From the NCBI GenBank assembly GCA_035286585.1, contig DATEDC010000235.1, positions 1 to 21,587 of the forward strand: a stretch of DNA of 21,587 bases, given 5' to 3'. A program made the translations under genes and the position numbers. The first letter of the stretch is position 1. Each line of letters opens with the position of its first letter. Of this stretch, positions 6,353 to 14,217 are shown one piece after another. The DNA is from DSOS01 sp035286585 (GTDB lineage: Bacteria; Chloroflexota; Anaerolineae; Anaerolineales; UBA4823). A model generated the notes under the pieces. It did no database searches, was not told the DNA's origin, and saw only the letters and a program-made list of their open reading frames with translations.

Positions 6353-7807
6353 ATGTTCGATGTAATCGTCGTCGGGGGTGGTCCATCGGGTGTAACCGCC
6401 GCGCTGCGCGCCCGCGAATTGGGGGCGAATGTCGCCCTGTTAGAACGCGCCCGCCTGGGCGGCACCTGCACCAACGACGGCTGCGTGCCCACTCGCGTGC
6501 TCGCCAAGGCAGCTCGCCTGGCTCGCGAGGCCCATCATTTTCCGGATTACGGCTTATTCGCCCCGCCGCCAACCCTGGATTTCGAGCGCCTGATCGCCCG
6601 TGTCCAAAGCGTCGTCTACAAGATTCACGAGAAAAAGCAAATCAAAGACCACCTTGCGGAGACCGGCATCCAGGTTTATGAAGGCGTGGGAGCCGCCGCG
6701 TTCATCGACCCGCACACCTTGGGCTTGCCGGATGGGGGGCACCTGCAAGCTGAAAAATTCATCCTCTGCGTGGGAGGCCGGGCGCGGCGCATATCTTTCC
6801 CCGGCAGCGAGCACGCCCTCACCCACCACGATGTCTGGTCGTTGAAACGACTGCCCGCCTCCGTGGCGATCGTCGGCGGCGCCGCCACCGGCTGCCAGTT
6901 GGCCTCCATTTTTGCCGCCTTTGGGGTCCAGGTGCGCTTGCTGGAGGTCCACGCCAGCATCCTGGGCGCTGAGGACGAGCTGGTTTCCAAAGTGATGCGG
7001 GAAGCCTTCGAGGATCGCGGCATCCAGGTGATCACTTCGATAAATGGGATCGAAAGCCTCGAACCCGTTCAGGATGGTCTGCTGGTGCGCTTTTCGCAGC
7101 AGGGCTCGCCCCAATCCTTTACCTCTCAGGCGGTCGTCCTGGCGGTCGGCTGGGCGGGCAATTTCGATACCCTGAACCTGGAGGCCGCCGGCGTGAAAGC
7201 CGAGCGCAGCTACATTGTCGTCAACGATTACATGCAGACCTCCGCCCCCCACATCTTCGCCGCCGGGGATATCACAGGGCGTATGATGCTCGTCCAGAGC
7301 GGCAGCTACGATGGCCGCCTGGCTGCGGAGAACGCCGTGCTGGGCGTTGGCCAGGCATACAGGCACAGCATCGTCCCCCACGGTGGATTCACCGACCCGG
7401 AATACGGCAGCGTGGGGCTCACCGAAGCGCAGGTGCGGGCTGCTGGCGTTGATTACGCCTGCGCCAGCGTCCCTTACCTGGACCTGGACCGGGCAGTGAT
7501 CGATGGGCACAGCGACGGCTTCTGCAAGCTGATCGTCTCCCAGGAAAACCACCGCATTCTGGGCGCGCACATCGTCGGCGAGCAGGCGCTCGAATCCATC
7601 CAGTTGGTCGCCGCGGGGATGGCCTCGGATATGTGGGTGGAGCAGCTCGCTGAGCTGGAGATTGCCTATCCAACCTACGCCGCCGCGGTCGGCCTGGCAG
7701 CCAGGCGGATTGTGCATAAGCTGGGCGTCATGCCTGTCTCGCCTCAATGGCGCACTCTGGGTCGCCCGCACGCCGAATGGGAGCGGTCTGCAACTTCGCT
7801 GGATTAG
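6353..7807 (+). CDS. FAD-dependent pyridine nucleotide-disulfide oxidoreductase (dihydrolipoamide dehydrogenase/mercuric reductase-like)
   Basis: Class I flavoprotein disulfide reductase of 484 residues. The FAD-binding VVGGGPSG is at about 6-13. The redox-active CTNDGC pair is C39/C44 in GGTCTNDGCVP. The NAD(P)-binding VAIVGGAATG is near 170-180, a second FAD motif (HIFAAGDIT) near 302-310, and the dimerisation domain covers about 340-465. The usual HPTLSE motif, which supplies the catalytic base, reads YPTYAA: His is replaced by Y439 and Glu by A444. The C-terminus has no vicinal cysteines, so it is not a classical MerA. It probably transfers electrons from NAD(P)H through the disulfide to an unknown acceptor. 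AAGGAG lies before the ATG. The next gene follows by 6 bp. Confidence 0.88.
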   Translation: MFDVIVVGGGPSGVTAALRARELGANVALLERARLGGTCTNDGCVPTRVLAKAARLAREAHHFPDYGLFAPPPTLDFERLIARVQSVVYKIHEKKQIKDHLAETGIQVYEGVGAAAFIDPHTLGLPDGGHLQAEKFILCVGGRARRISFPGSEHALTHHDVWSLKRLPASVAIVGGAATGCQLASIFAAFGVQVRLLEVHASILGAEDELVSKVMREAFEDRGIQVITSINGIESLEPVQDGLLVRFSQQGSPQSFTSQAVVLAVGWAGNFDTLNLEAAGVKAERSYIVVNDYMQTSAPHIFAAGDITGRMMLVQSGSYDGRLAAENAVLGVGQAYRHSIVPHGGFTDPEYGSVGLTEAQVRAAGVDYACASVPYLDLDRAVIDGHSDGFCKLIVSQENHRILGAHIVGEQALESIQLVAAGMASDMWVEQLAELEIAYPTYAAAVGLAARRIVHKLGVMPVSPQWRTLGRPHAEWERSATSLD

Positions 7808-7813
7808 GGCGCT

Positions 7814-10348
7814 ATGCACACCCTGGCAACGGCCTCGGCTGGGTACCCACTCTCCTCTCATGAGCGCAGCGATCCCGAAACCACCGGCTTGCGCAGCGTG
7901 ATCATCCTGCTCTACCTGCTTGCCGGGGTTACCCTGCTGCTGTCGCCGGTTATGGCGTTTCGCTGGAGCCGGCTGCCGTTCCCGGGTTTCCTCGTCGAGC
8001 ACACACTGATTGTCCCGGATATCGGCAGCGCTGGCTGGAGCGGGCGCCTGGCTGGATTGGGCTACCCCCACCGCGTCGTCCAGGTGGGCGACCAGGCCGT
8101 GAACACCCCCGATGAATACAAAGCGATTATCGCCAGCCTCTCTATCGGCCAGGTGATTCAAATCCATACGGTAAAACCGGATGGGTCCAGCGCAATTTTT
8201 CCAGCTATCCGGGTGACGACCTTTCCACCCAGCGACTTTCTGCGCCTGTTCTGGCTGCCATACGGCATCGCAGTGGCTTACTTTGGGATGGGCTTGCTGG
8301 TCTTCCGCAAGCGCAGCGGCACGCGTCCCGGCAGGGCTTTTGCTTTCTTTTGCGCCTGCGCCGCGCTTGCCGCCAGCCTGATCTTCAATCTCTCCACCAC
8401 CCACGCCGCCTCGAATCTGTGGCCCGTTGCTATCTCTCTGCAAGGGGCCTCCCTGCTCAGCCTGGCAATGTTCTTCCCTGAGGCGAGCGATACCCTCAAG
8501 CGCTACCCGCGGCTGCGTTATTTACCCTATCTGGTTTCCCTCCTGGTGGTGGTGACGGCGCTCAGTTTTCAAAACAATCCCGCCGATCCCTGGGCGTATG
8601 TCCGCGGCTGGCAGATCAGCTACTTCTATGCCTCCGCGGGCATTCTCATCTTTTTGGGGATGGCTTTCTACCGCCATGTCCGCAGCGCTTCGCCGGTCGT
8701 GCGCCAGCAGGCGCGGGTCATCCTGTGGGGCAGCGCGTTTGCGTTTCTACCGCTGGGTTTCTGGTTCGCCGCCCCGGTTTTTAACCTCTCTCTGGAATGG
8801 AATCCGGCTATTTTTCTCCCCGGCTTGCTGATTTTCCCGCTGGCGATCGGCATTGCCATCACCCGCTACCGCCTTTGGGACCTGGACACGCTTTTAAACC
8901 GCACCCTGGTGTACGGCTTGCTGACGGCTCTGCTCGGCTTGGTGTACTACCTCTCAGTCTTCAGCCTCGAAAACCTTTTCATGGGCAGGACCGCGCAAAG
9001 GCATCCCCTGATCATCGCCGGGATTACCCTGGTGCTGGCCCTCTTATTCTCCCCGATCCGGCAGTTTATCCAAAGGTTCATCGACCGGCGCTTCTTCCGC
9101 CAGAAATACGACCTCGCCAGGACGATCGCCTCTTTTGGGGCGACCATCCGCAACCAGGTCAATCTGGAACGGCTGAGCGCCGAGATGATCTCCATCGTTC
9201 AGCGCGCCATCCAACCCAGCCATGTAGACCTGCTCAATTGCATCGGGTCTGAACAAATATCCACGTTTTCGATCTCACCCGGAGACCCGCTTAAGCAGTA
9301 TTTGCTGCAAAGCAATGGCCCTGCCCTGATCCGTGATCTTGATCTGGTTTCGCCGGGGCTGGAGAAGCTGCGCCAGCAGCAAACCGAGCTGGGCGTTCCA
9401 CTGATCAGCCAGGGTGAGCTGGTGGGAGTGCTTACCCTTGGCCCGCGGCTCAGCGAGGAGCCTTATGCGATTAATGATCTGTTGCTGCTGAATATGCTCG
9501 CCTCCCAGGCTGCCCCTGCTTTGCGGGTTGCCCAACTGGTCCATTTACAGCAAGAGCAGGCTCTCGAACGCCAGCGCATGGAGACCGAGCTGCGCGTGGC
9601 TCACCTGATTCAAAATACGTTGATTCCCCAGAAGCTCCCCGAGCTCCCCGGCTGGCAGTTCTCGGGATATTACCAGCCAGCCCGGGAGGTGGGAGGCGAT
9701 TACTACGATTTTATCCAGCTTCCCGATGGTAGGCTGGGGGTCGTGATTGGCGACGCCACCGATAAAGGCGTGCCGGCGGCGCTGGTGATGGCCACCGCGC
9801 GCAGTCTTTTGCGCACAGCCGCGCGCGAGATGGAGCGGCCTGCCAGAGTCCTGGAGCGGGCGAACGCCCTGCTTCACTCTCATATCCCTGCCAACATGTT
9901 CGTCACCTGTCTGTACGCGATCATCGCACCGGACTCAGGACGCTTCATTTTTGCCAACGCCGGGCACAACCTGCCCTACCTGGGACGCAACGGAAGCATC
10001 CAGAAATTACACGCCACCGGTCTGCCGTTGGGGATTTTCGACGGCTCCACTTACGACGAGGTCGAAGCCGACCTGCTGCCTGGAGACTGCCTGTTCCTGT
10101 ATAGCGATGGTCTGGTGGAAGCCCATAATTCCCAGGGGGAAATGTTAGGCTTCGAAGGCCTTGCCCGGATTCTATCCACCACCTGCGAGGCCGGCGACCT
10201 GGTCGCCAAAGTGATGAACGCTTACCGACGCTTCGCTGACCCTTTGGGGGGGCAGGAGGATGATATCGCTCTGGTCATCATGCATAGAGGCGAGCTCATC
10301 CCAATATCGGTAAACCATAACTCGGCTGAACGTCCCGCAGGTTTTTGA
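7814..10348 (+). CDS. Membrane PP2C-type (SpoIIE) serine phosphatase with PDZ-like, 7TM and GAF domains
   Basis: Large signalling protein of 844 residues. In order: TM helix (about 27-46); an extracytoplasmic PDZ-like stretch (about 60-135, containing GLGYPHRVVQVGDQAV); a multi-helix membrane domain (about 148-420) ending in the RYRLWDLDTLLNRTLVYG motif typical of Chloroflexota sensors; a GAF-like domain (about 440-580); a short coiled coil; and a SpoIIE phosphatase domain (about 620-830). Metal-binding Asp residues are intact: D629 and D632 (GDYYDF), D647 (GDATDKG), D765 (YSDGL) and D816/D817 (EDDIAL). It likely dephosphorylates a Ser/Thr-phosphorylated partner such as an anti-sigma-factor antagonist, but none is encoded nearby. 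It starts 6 bp after the oxidoreductase with only a weak ribosome site. Confidence 0.9.
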   Translation: MHTLATASAGYPLSSHERSDPETTGLRSVIILLYLLAGVTLLLSPVMAFRWSRLPFPGFLVEHTLIVPDIGSAGWSGRLAGLGYPHRVVQVGDQAVNTPDEYKAIIASLSIGQVIQIHTVKPDGSSAIFPAIRVTTFPPSDFLRLFWLPYGIAVAYFGMGLLVFRKRSGTRPGRAFAFFCACAALAASLIFNLSTTHAASNLWPVAISLQGASLLSLAMFFPEASDTLKRYPRLRYLPYLVSLLVVVTALSFQNNPADPWAYVRGWQISYFYASAGILIFLGMAFYRHVRSASPVVRQQARVILWGSAFAFLPLGFWFAAPVFNLSLEWNPAIFLPGLLIFPLAIGIAITRYRLWDLDTLLNRTLVYGLLTALLGLVYYLSVFSLENLFMGRTAQRHPLIIAGITLVLALLFSPIRQFIQRFIDRRFFRQKYDLARTIASFGATIRNQVNLERLSAEMISIVQRAIQPSHVDLLNCIGSEQISTFSISPGDPLKQYLLQSNGPALIRDLDLVSPGLEKLRQQQTELGVPLISQGELVGVLTLGPRLSEEPYAINDLLLLNMLASQAAPALRVAQLVHLQQEQALERQRMETELRVAHLIQNTLIPQKLPELPGWQFSGYYQPAREVGGDYYDFIQLPDGRLGVVIGDATDKGVPAALVMATARSLLRTAAREMERPARVLERANALLHSHIPANMFVTCLYAIIAPDSGRFIFANAGHNLPYLGRNGSIQKLHATGLPLGIFDGSTYDEVEADLLPGDCLFLYSDGLVEAHNSQGEMLGFEGLARILSTTCEAGDLVAKVMNAYRRFADPLGGQEDDIALVIMHRGELIPISVNHNSAERPAGF

Positions 10349-10387
10349 TCATACAGGCTTGTTTTAGAGAAACCTGCGGGACGTTTT
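10329..10387 (+). terminator. Rho-independent terminator overlapping the end of the SpoIIE gene
   Basis: A perfect 16-bp stem pairs 10329-10344 with 10370-10385 around a 25-nt loop and is followed by TTTT (10384-10387). The left arm is coding: it specifies the last residues RPAGF of the phosphatase, and the TGA stop (10346-10348) is in the loop. The stem is GC-rich (CGTCCCGCAGG) and well formed. Confidence 0.85.
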
Positions 10388-10414
10388 GCACCGCAGAGTT
10401 CTGAGTGTTATACT
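10386..10414 (+). promoter_or_regulatory. Putative promoter for the MBL-fold gene
   Basis: TTGCAC (10386-10391), a 17-bp spacer and TATACT (10409-10414) lie 21 bp before the ATG. The -35 box shares bases with the terminator's T-tract, so the upstream unit ends exactly where this one begins. Confidence 0.45.
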
Positions 10415-10435
10415 CAAGCTGAGCGAGGCCAGGCT

Positions 10436-11260
10436 ATGCTGAGGATCACCTCTTATGGAGCTGTCACACGTTTCGACCTTGCCCGCACCCTGCTGGGCAA
10501 AGGCCGCTACTGGACCACCGCCTACCTGGTCGATGGCCTGCTGGTCGATACCGGCTGCGCTCATACCGCCGTCGAGCTGCTCCATTCCCTGGGGGACTTG
10601 CCGCTTACCCATATCGTGAACACTCACGCCCACGAAGATCACATCGGCGCCAATGGCCTCTTGCAGCGCCAACATTCACACCTGCCAGTCCTGGCGCATC
10701 CGCTCGCCCTGCCTGTCCTGGCCGAGCCGCGCCGCCGGCAGCCTCTGCACCCCTATCGGCGCCTGTTTTGGGGCTTGCCGGAGTCATCCACAGCTCAGGC
10801 ATTGAGCGATGGTGAAGTGATCGCGGTGGGCGATTATCGCTTCCAGGCGCTCTACACACCGGGACACAGCCCGGATCACATCTGCCTGTACGAGGCGCAG
10901 CAGGGCTGGCTTTTCAGCGGCGACCTGTTTGTGGGCGGAAAAGACCGGGCGCTCCGCCTTGGCTATGACATCTGGGGGATTATCGCTTCCCTCAAGCGCG
11001 TCGCTGCACTGCCTTTACGCGGCCTGTATCCGGGCAGCGCCAGGGTGAGGGAAGAGCCCGGCGCAGCCTTGAAGCAGAAGATCGCCTATCTGGAAGACCT
11101 GGGTTCTCGCGTGCTGGAGCTGCATCGCCGCGGCTGGAGCATCCCTGCCATCGTGCACGCTGTGTGCGGCAAAACCATGTGGTTGGAATGGGTTACCTTG
11201 GGGAACTTCTCCCGCCGCCGGCTGGTGTTATCTTATTTGAGCCAAAACCAGGAGTATTGA
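10436..11260 (+). CDS. MBL-fold metallo-hydrolase
   Basis: Metallo-beta-lactamase-fold hydrolase of 274 residues. The metal motif THAHEDHIG gives H64, H66, D68 and H69. TPGHSPDH gives H144 and SGDLFV gives D163. The position that usually carries the last zinc-ligand histidine (PGHG in glyoxalase II-like enzymes) reads YPGSAR, so S201 replaces it and the second metal site may be altered. The C-terminal part (about 205-274) is helical, as in the MBL/LACTB2-like branch. The substrate is unknown. The gene sits between a terminator and the DUF2270 gene, which begins 37 bp after its stop. It has its own likely promoter. The ribosome site is weak (GAGG about 10 nt before the ATG). Confidence 0.85.
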   Translation: MLRITSYGAVTRFDLARTLLGKGRYWTTAYLVDGLLVDTGCAHTAVELLHSLGDLPLTHIVNTHAHEDHIGANGLLQRQHSHLPVLAHPLALPVLAEPRRRQPLHPYRRLFWGLPESSTAQALSDGEVIAVGDYRFQALYTPGHSPDHICLYEAQQGWLFSGDLFVGGKDRALRLGYDIWGIIASLKRVAALPLRGLYPGSARVREEPGAALKQKIAYLEDLGSRVLELHRRGWSIPAIVHAVCGKTMWLEWVTLGNFSRRRLVLSYLSQNQEY

Positions 11261-11297
11261 CGTACCTGGCGCTCAGTTAGGAGTGTTGATCAAAGAT

Positions 11298-12380
11298 ATG
11301 TCTGATACAGACCCCCAACCCGCAAGTGCCGGCTCCCCACATCCTGGCGACGTTCCCGGCACAGAGAGCGAACCGGTGTGGACGTTTCGCGGCTACCGGC
11401 TGCGACCGAGTGAATTCACCACCGCGATGGTGCACTTCTTTCGTGCGGAGGTCGCGCGCGCCAACGTCTGGCGCCAGCGTCTGGATACCACCACGAATTG
11501 GGCGGTTGTCTCCACCGGCGCGGCCATCACCATTGCTTTCAACCAATCGGCTCACCATTCCGTGATCCTGCTGAACGCCCTGCTGGTCACCATGTTCCTG
11601 TCCATCGAAGCCCGTCGTTACCGCTATTATGAGCTGTGGAGCTATCGCATCCGCTTGATGGAGACCGATTTCTTCGCCTCGATGCTGGTGCCTCCCTTTC
11701 ACCCCGCCGCCGATTGGGCCGAAAGCCTGGCTGAGAACCTGTTTCATCCCAGCTTTCCTATTTCCATTTGGGAGGCTTTTGGGCGCCGCCTGCGGCGAAA
11801 TTATTACTGGATTTATATCGTGCTGGCTGCCGCATGGCTGGTACGAATTGGATTGGTGCCGACTCAGGCTGCGAGCTGGGAGGAGTTTTTCCGCCGCGGC
11901 TCGATTGGCAGCCTGAGCGGAGAGACGATCCTTGCAGCCGCGGGTTTCTTCTATGGGCTTATATTCTTAACCGCGTTGCTTACCATTGGTCTGCATCAGG
12001 CCAGTGGGGAGATTTTGCCCCGCTTTATAGACCCCGAACGTTACCCGGGCATTGCCCGGGCGATCGGTGAAGGGGGCCCCAGCGCCCGCCCCTGGTTCCG
12101 CATTGGCAGACGCCGCCAGCAACTCCTGGCATTGGTCATTACCGATCGCACCCAGGAAGTCAGTCAGGCGGTCTTAAAAGAGCTGAATCGCGGTGTTACC
12201 GCTGTGCAGGGCACTGGCATGTACACCGGAAAATCTCACAGTATTCTGATGATCGCCCTGACGGTCACCGAGGTGCCGCATTTGAAATCTCTCGTGCAGC
12301 AGACAGATGCAAACGCTTTTATGATTGTCTCTCCCGCCAGGGAGATCTTGGGCCGTGGCTTCATGCCGCTGCAGAAATAG
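11298..12380 (+). CDS. DUF2270 membrane protein fused to a C-terminal DUF2179-like domain
   Basis: Membrane protein of 360 residues. The N-terminal two thirds match DUF2270: TTAMVHFFRAEVARANVWR and RLDTTTNWAV, then SIEARRYRYYELW, FHPAADWAESL and about four TM segments (near 72-88, 92-110, 170-190 and 215-240). The last about 85 residues look like a DUF2179 domain of the kind found at the end of YitT proteins: VITDRTQEVSQAVL, GVTAVQGTGMYTGKSHSIL, then ANAFMIVSPAREILGRGF. DUF2179 is thought to be a soluble regulatory or ligand-binding module; neither domain has an established function. ATG 11298 is chosen; AGGAG (11279-11283) is 14 nt upstream, and a GTG at 11283 and a TTG at 11286 are in-frame alternatives. 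The TAG is 3 bp from the end of the convergent gene. Confidence 0.82.
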   Translation: MSDTDPQPASAGSPHPGDVPGTESEPVWTFRGYRLRPSEFTTAMVHFFRAEVARANVWRQRLDTTTNWAVVSTGAAITIAFNQSAHHSVILLNALLVTMFLSIEARRYRYYELWSYRIRLMETDFFASMLVPPFHPAADWAESLAENLFHPSFPISIWEAFGRRLRRNYYWIYIVLAAAWLVRIGLVPTQAASWEEFFRRGSIGSLSGETILAAAGFFYGLIFLTALLTIGLHQASGEILPRFIDPERYPGIARAIGEGGPSARPWFRIGRRRQQLLALVITDRTQEVSQAVLKELNRGVTAVQGTGMYTGKSHSILMIALTVTEVPHLKSLVQQTDANAFMIVSPAREILGRGFMPLQK

Positions 12381-12383
12381 TAA

Positions 12384-13457
12384 TCAAGGCGAGACGAAGT
12401 CCCACGGGTTCACTTTCCCGTAGATCTCGCTTCTCAGCTCGAAGTGCAGGTGGGGACCGCTGGAATTGCCGCTGCTGCCCAACGCGCCGATCACGCTGCC
12501 TCGCCCCACGCTCTGCCCGCAGATCACGCTCACCGCGCTCAGATGAGCGTACGCGGATTGCCAGCCGTTGCCGTGATCCAGCACGATCAGGTAGCCATAG
12601 CCGAATTCGCTCCAACCCGCGAACACGACCACCCCGCTGTCAGCGGCGAAGATCGCGTTGCCCACCGCGCCGGCGATGTCGATCCCTGGGTGAAGGGATG
12701 GGCTGTAGTCGTATCCCGAGAGGTACGTAGCCGATGTGGGCCAGATGAAAAAGCCGGTGCCGATCGCGCCCTCGTAAACGCTGCCGCAGTATCCGGAGCC
12801 GTAATAAGCCGCCGCGGCCGGGTTGCTGCGCGTGATCGCCGGCGGGCCCCAGTCTCTCAGCTCGCGCCACCCGCCGGGGATAATCAGCCAGGTGCCATCT
12901 TCGATCATAGCCTCACCCTCCTGGTCGATGGCTGCCAGGTCGAGCTGGTTTCCGGGCCAATTCAAAATATCCTCCACCTTGACTCTAAAAAAATTACCCA
13001 CCCCGTTCAGAGTATCGCCCGCCTTCCACTGGTAATACACCCCGTCTGTCGGCAGGATTACCAGCTCCTGCCCGGGCTGCAAAAACTGCGGGTTGTCCCT
13101 CAAGACCTCGTAATTTCCCCACAGCACGGATTCAGGTTTCAGGTTGTACCTCTCGGCGATCAGAAAAAGGTTATCGCCGGGCTGCACGGTGTAGCTGCTG
13201 ATCCCCACCCGTGGGCGGTTGGGGATGATCGTCTTCAAATTGGCGAACCGGCGAATCCCGCTTTCGGAGACGCTCTCCTCGAGCGGCGCCGCCTCCAAAA
13301 CGACCTCCCCTGGCGGGGGATCGTTTTCTGGATTGGATTGCGTCGCCTGCGCCGCGGCAGGCGCGCTGCCAAGCTGCACCCTTCCCGAACAGGCAGCAGC
13401 CCCGAGGATCACAAATGCAATTGCCAGAACTGAGCGCCTCAGTCTGATTTTGGACAT
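12384..13457 (-). CDS. LysM-repeat M23 peptidase, predicted lipoprotein
   Basis: Envelope protein of 357 residues. The N-terminus has a basic start, a hydrophobic core (about 9-22) and a lipobox-like ILGAAAC with C23 as the likely lipidated residue. A low-complexity linker leads to two LysM modules (about 88-136, YTVQPGDNLFLIAERY; about 141-195, YQWKAGDTLNGVGNFF) that bind glycan. The C-terminal M23/LytM domain (about 250-345) has all zinc and catalytic residues: H256 and D260 (HPGID), H305 (YAHLS), and H336/H338 (PHLHFEL). It is probably an active peptidoglycan endopeptidase or a related cell-wall enzyme. It is the only confident minus-strand gene in the window. TATAAT (13466-13471, minus strand) lies 8 bp before the ATG, implying a very short leader. 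Confidence 0.92.
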   Translation of the reverse strand: MSKIRLRRSVLAIAFVILGAAACSGRVQLGSAPAAAQATQSNPENDPPPGEVVLEAAPLEESVSESGIRRFANLKTIIPNRPRVGISSYTVQPGDNLFLIAERYNLKPESVLWGNYEVLRDNPQFLQPGQELVILPTDGVYYQWKAGDTLNGVGNFFRVKVEDILNWPGNQLDLAAIDQEGEAMIEDGTWLIIPGGWRELRDWGPPAITRSNPAAAAYYGSGYCGSVYEGAIGTGFFIWPTSATYLSGYDYSPSLHPGIDIAGAVGNAIFAADSGVVVFAGWSEFGYGYLIVLDHGNGWQSAYAHLSAVSVICGQSVGRGSVIGALGSSGNSSGPHLHFELRSEIYGKVNPWDFVSP

Positions 13458-13465
13458 AGGCTCTT

Positions 13466-13471
13466 ATTATA
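13466..13471 (-). promoter_or_regulatory. Likely -10 element for the M23 lipoprotein gene
   Basis: TATAAT on the minus strand ends 8 bp before the start codon at 13457. Transcription would begin within a few bases of the ATG, suggesting a nearly leaderless mRNA. There is no clear ribosome site (only AAGAG) and no good -35 box. Confidence 0.4.
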
Positions 13472-13612
13472 GTAGACCTTTTGCCGAGAGTGGATAAGTC
13501 TTTACAAATATTTTAAAATCCCTTCAAAGTCCCTTCATCATTGCCTGATATGATAACTGGGTGAGCGTAAGTAAAACACACCCGAACTAATTCATGAAAA
13601 GGAGATTTTCTG

Positions 13613-13891
13613 ATGATGGGACCAGGAATGATGAACGGATTTGGAGGCTTCGGCGCCTTCGGCTGGATTGGGATAATCTTGAACCTTGTGATCACCATCG
13701 GCGTGATCGTCGGGATTATCTGGCTTGTTACCTGGTTGGTGCGGCGATTCTCCGCAGGCGACCAGTCATCTACAACCCGCTATGGCGGATCTGGCGCTCA
13801 GCCAACCCCGCGTGAAATTCTGCAAACCCGCTATGCCCGCGGCGAGATCAGCCGGGACGAGTACCAGCAGCTGCTTGCAGATCTCACCTGA
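13613..13891 (+). CDS. Small membrane protein with SHOCT domain
   Basis: Protein of 92 residues: a Met/Gly-rich N-terminus (MMGPGMMNGFGGFGAFG), one long hydrophobic helix (about 18-45, ending LVRRF), a Ser/Thr/Gly linker, and a C-terminal SHOCT module (about 64-92: TPREILQTRYARGEISRDEY). SHOCT is a short, often terminal domain thought to mediate oligomerisation. Proteins with this layout are often found near copper-handling genes, and the next gene is a CopB-type ATPase, so a role in metal stress is plausible but inferred. AAAGGAG lies 9 nt before the ATG; an ATG at 13616 is an alternative start. Confidence 0.85.
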   Translation: MMGPGMMNGFGGFGAFGWIGIILNLVITIGVIVGIIWLVTWLVRRFSAGDQSSTTRYGGSGAQPTPREILQTRYARGEISRDEYQQLLADLT

Positions 13892-13897
13892 AGAGGC

Positions 13898-13911
13898 ACT
13901 CTGCGCAGAGT
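13898..13911. repeat. Perfect 14-bp palindrome after the SHOCT gene
   Basis: ACTCTGCGCAGAGT is fully self-complementary, lies 6 bp after the SHOCT stop and is followed by TTT. It could be a protein-binding site. A hairpin with no loop is a poor terminator. Confidence 0.45.
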
Positions 13912-13941
13912 TTATCCGTCAAACTTGACAATCACGCAGGC

Positions 13942-13984
13942 GCAGTCCGCCCACGAGCCAGGGGCGGGCTGCTGCCAAGCCCGC
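13942..13984 (+). terminator. GC-rich hairpin pair, possible terminator or attenuator
   Basis: Two stems share one strand. GCAGTCCGCCC (13942-13952) pairs with GGGCGGGCTGC (13962-13972) with one G-U. Alternatively GCGGGCT (13964-13970) pairs with AGCCCGC (13978-13984). They cannot both form. A short TTTT follows at about 13994, which is too far for a classic terminator. The rest of 13892-14217 shows the palindrome, a TTGGCA...TTTAAT pair with bad spacing near 14075-14096, and no supported gene. Confidence 0.4.
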
Positions 13985-14217
13985 GTATAGGCGATTTTGC
14001 TTATCCAGAATCTGCCATTTAACCCTACGCTGCCAGCAGGCATTGTGGCATAATTCGAAGTAATAGGACACGAATTGGCAGTATATTCCCTTTAATAAGT
14101 AGCTCTCCGGGAGTTGCCGTGGAATGCCGCTAGTCCACCACGACGATTCCCGGATGGCCGGATGGCTTCACTTCGCCTGAAAGCTGCCTGTAATCGCCCA
14201 AATACGGAGGTTTTAAT

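Noticed and set aside
6353..7807. Calling the oxidoreductase mercuric reductase (merA)
   Set aside because: There is no C-terminal CC pair, no N-terminal metal domain and no mer genes nearby.
6554..8443. Very long minus-strand open frame (629 codons)
   Set aside because: It is the antisense shadow of the oxidoreductase and phosphatase genes; the plus-strand frames have complete catalytic motifs, and the minus product is low-complexity Asp/Gly/His/Gln-rich.
12444..13433. Plus-strand open frame of 329 codons opposite the M23 lipoprotein
   Set aside because: The minus strand encodes a signal sequence, two LysM modules and an intact M23 site; the plus frame has no recognisable domain.
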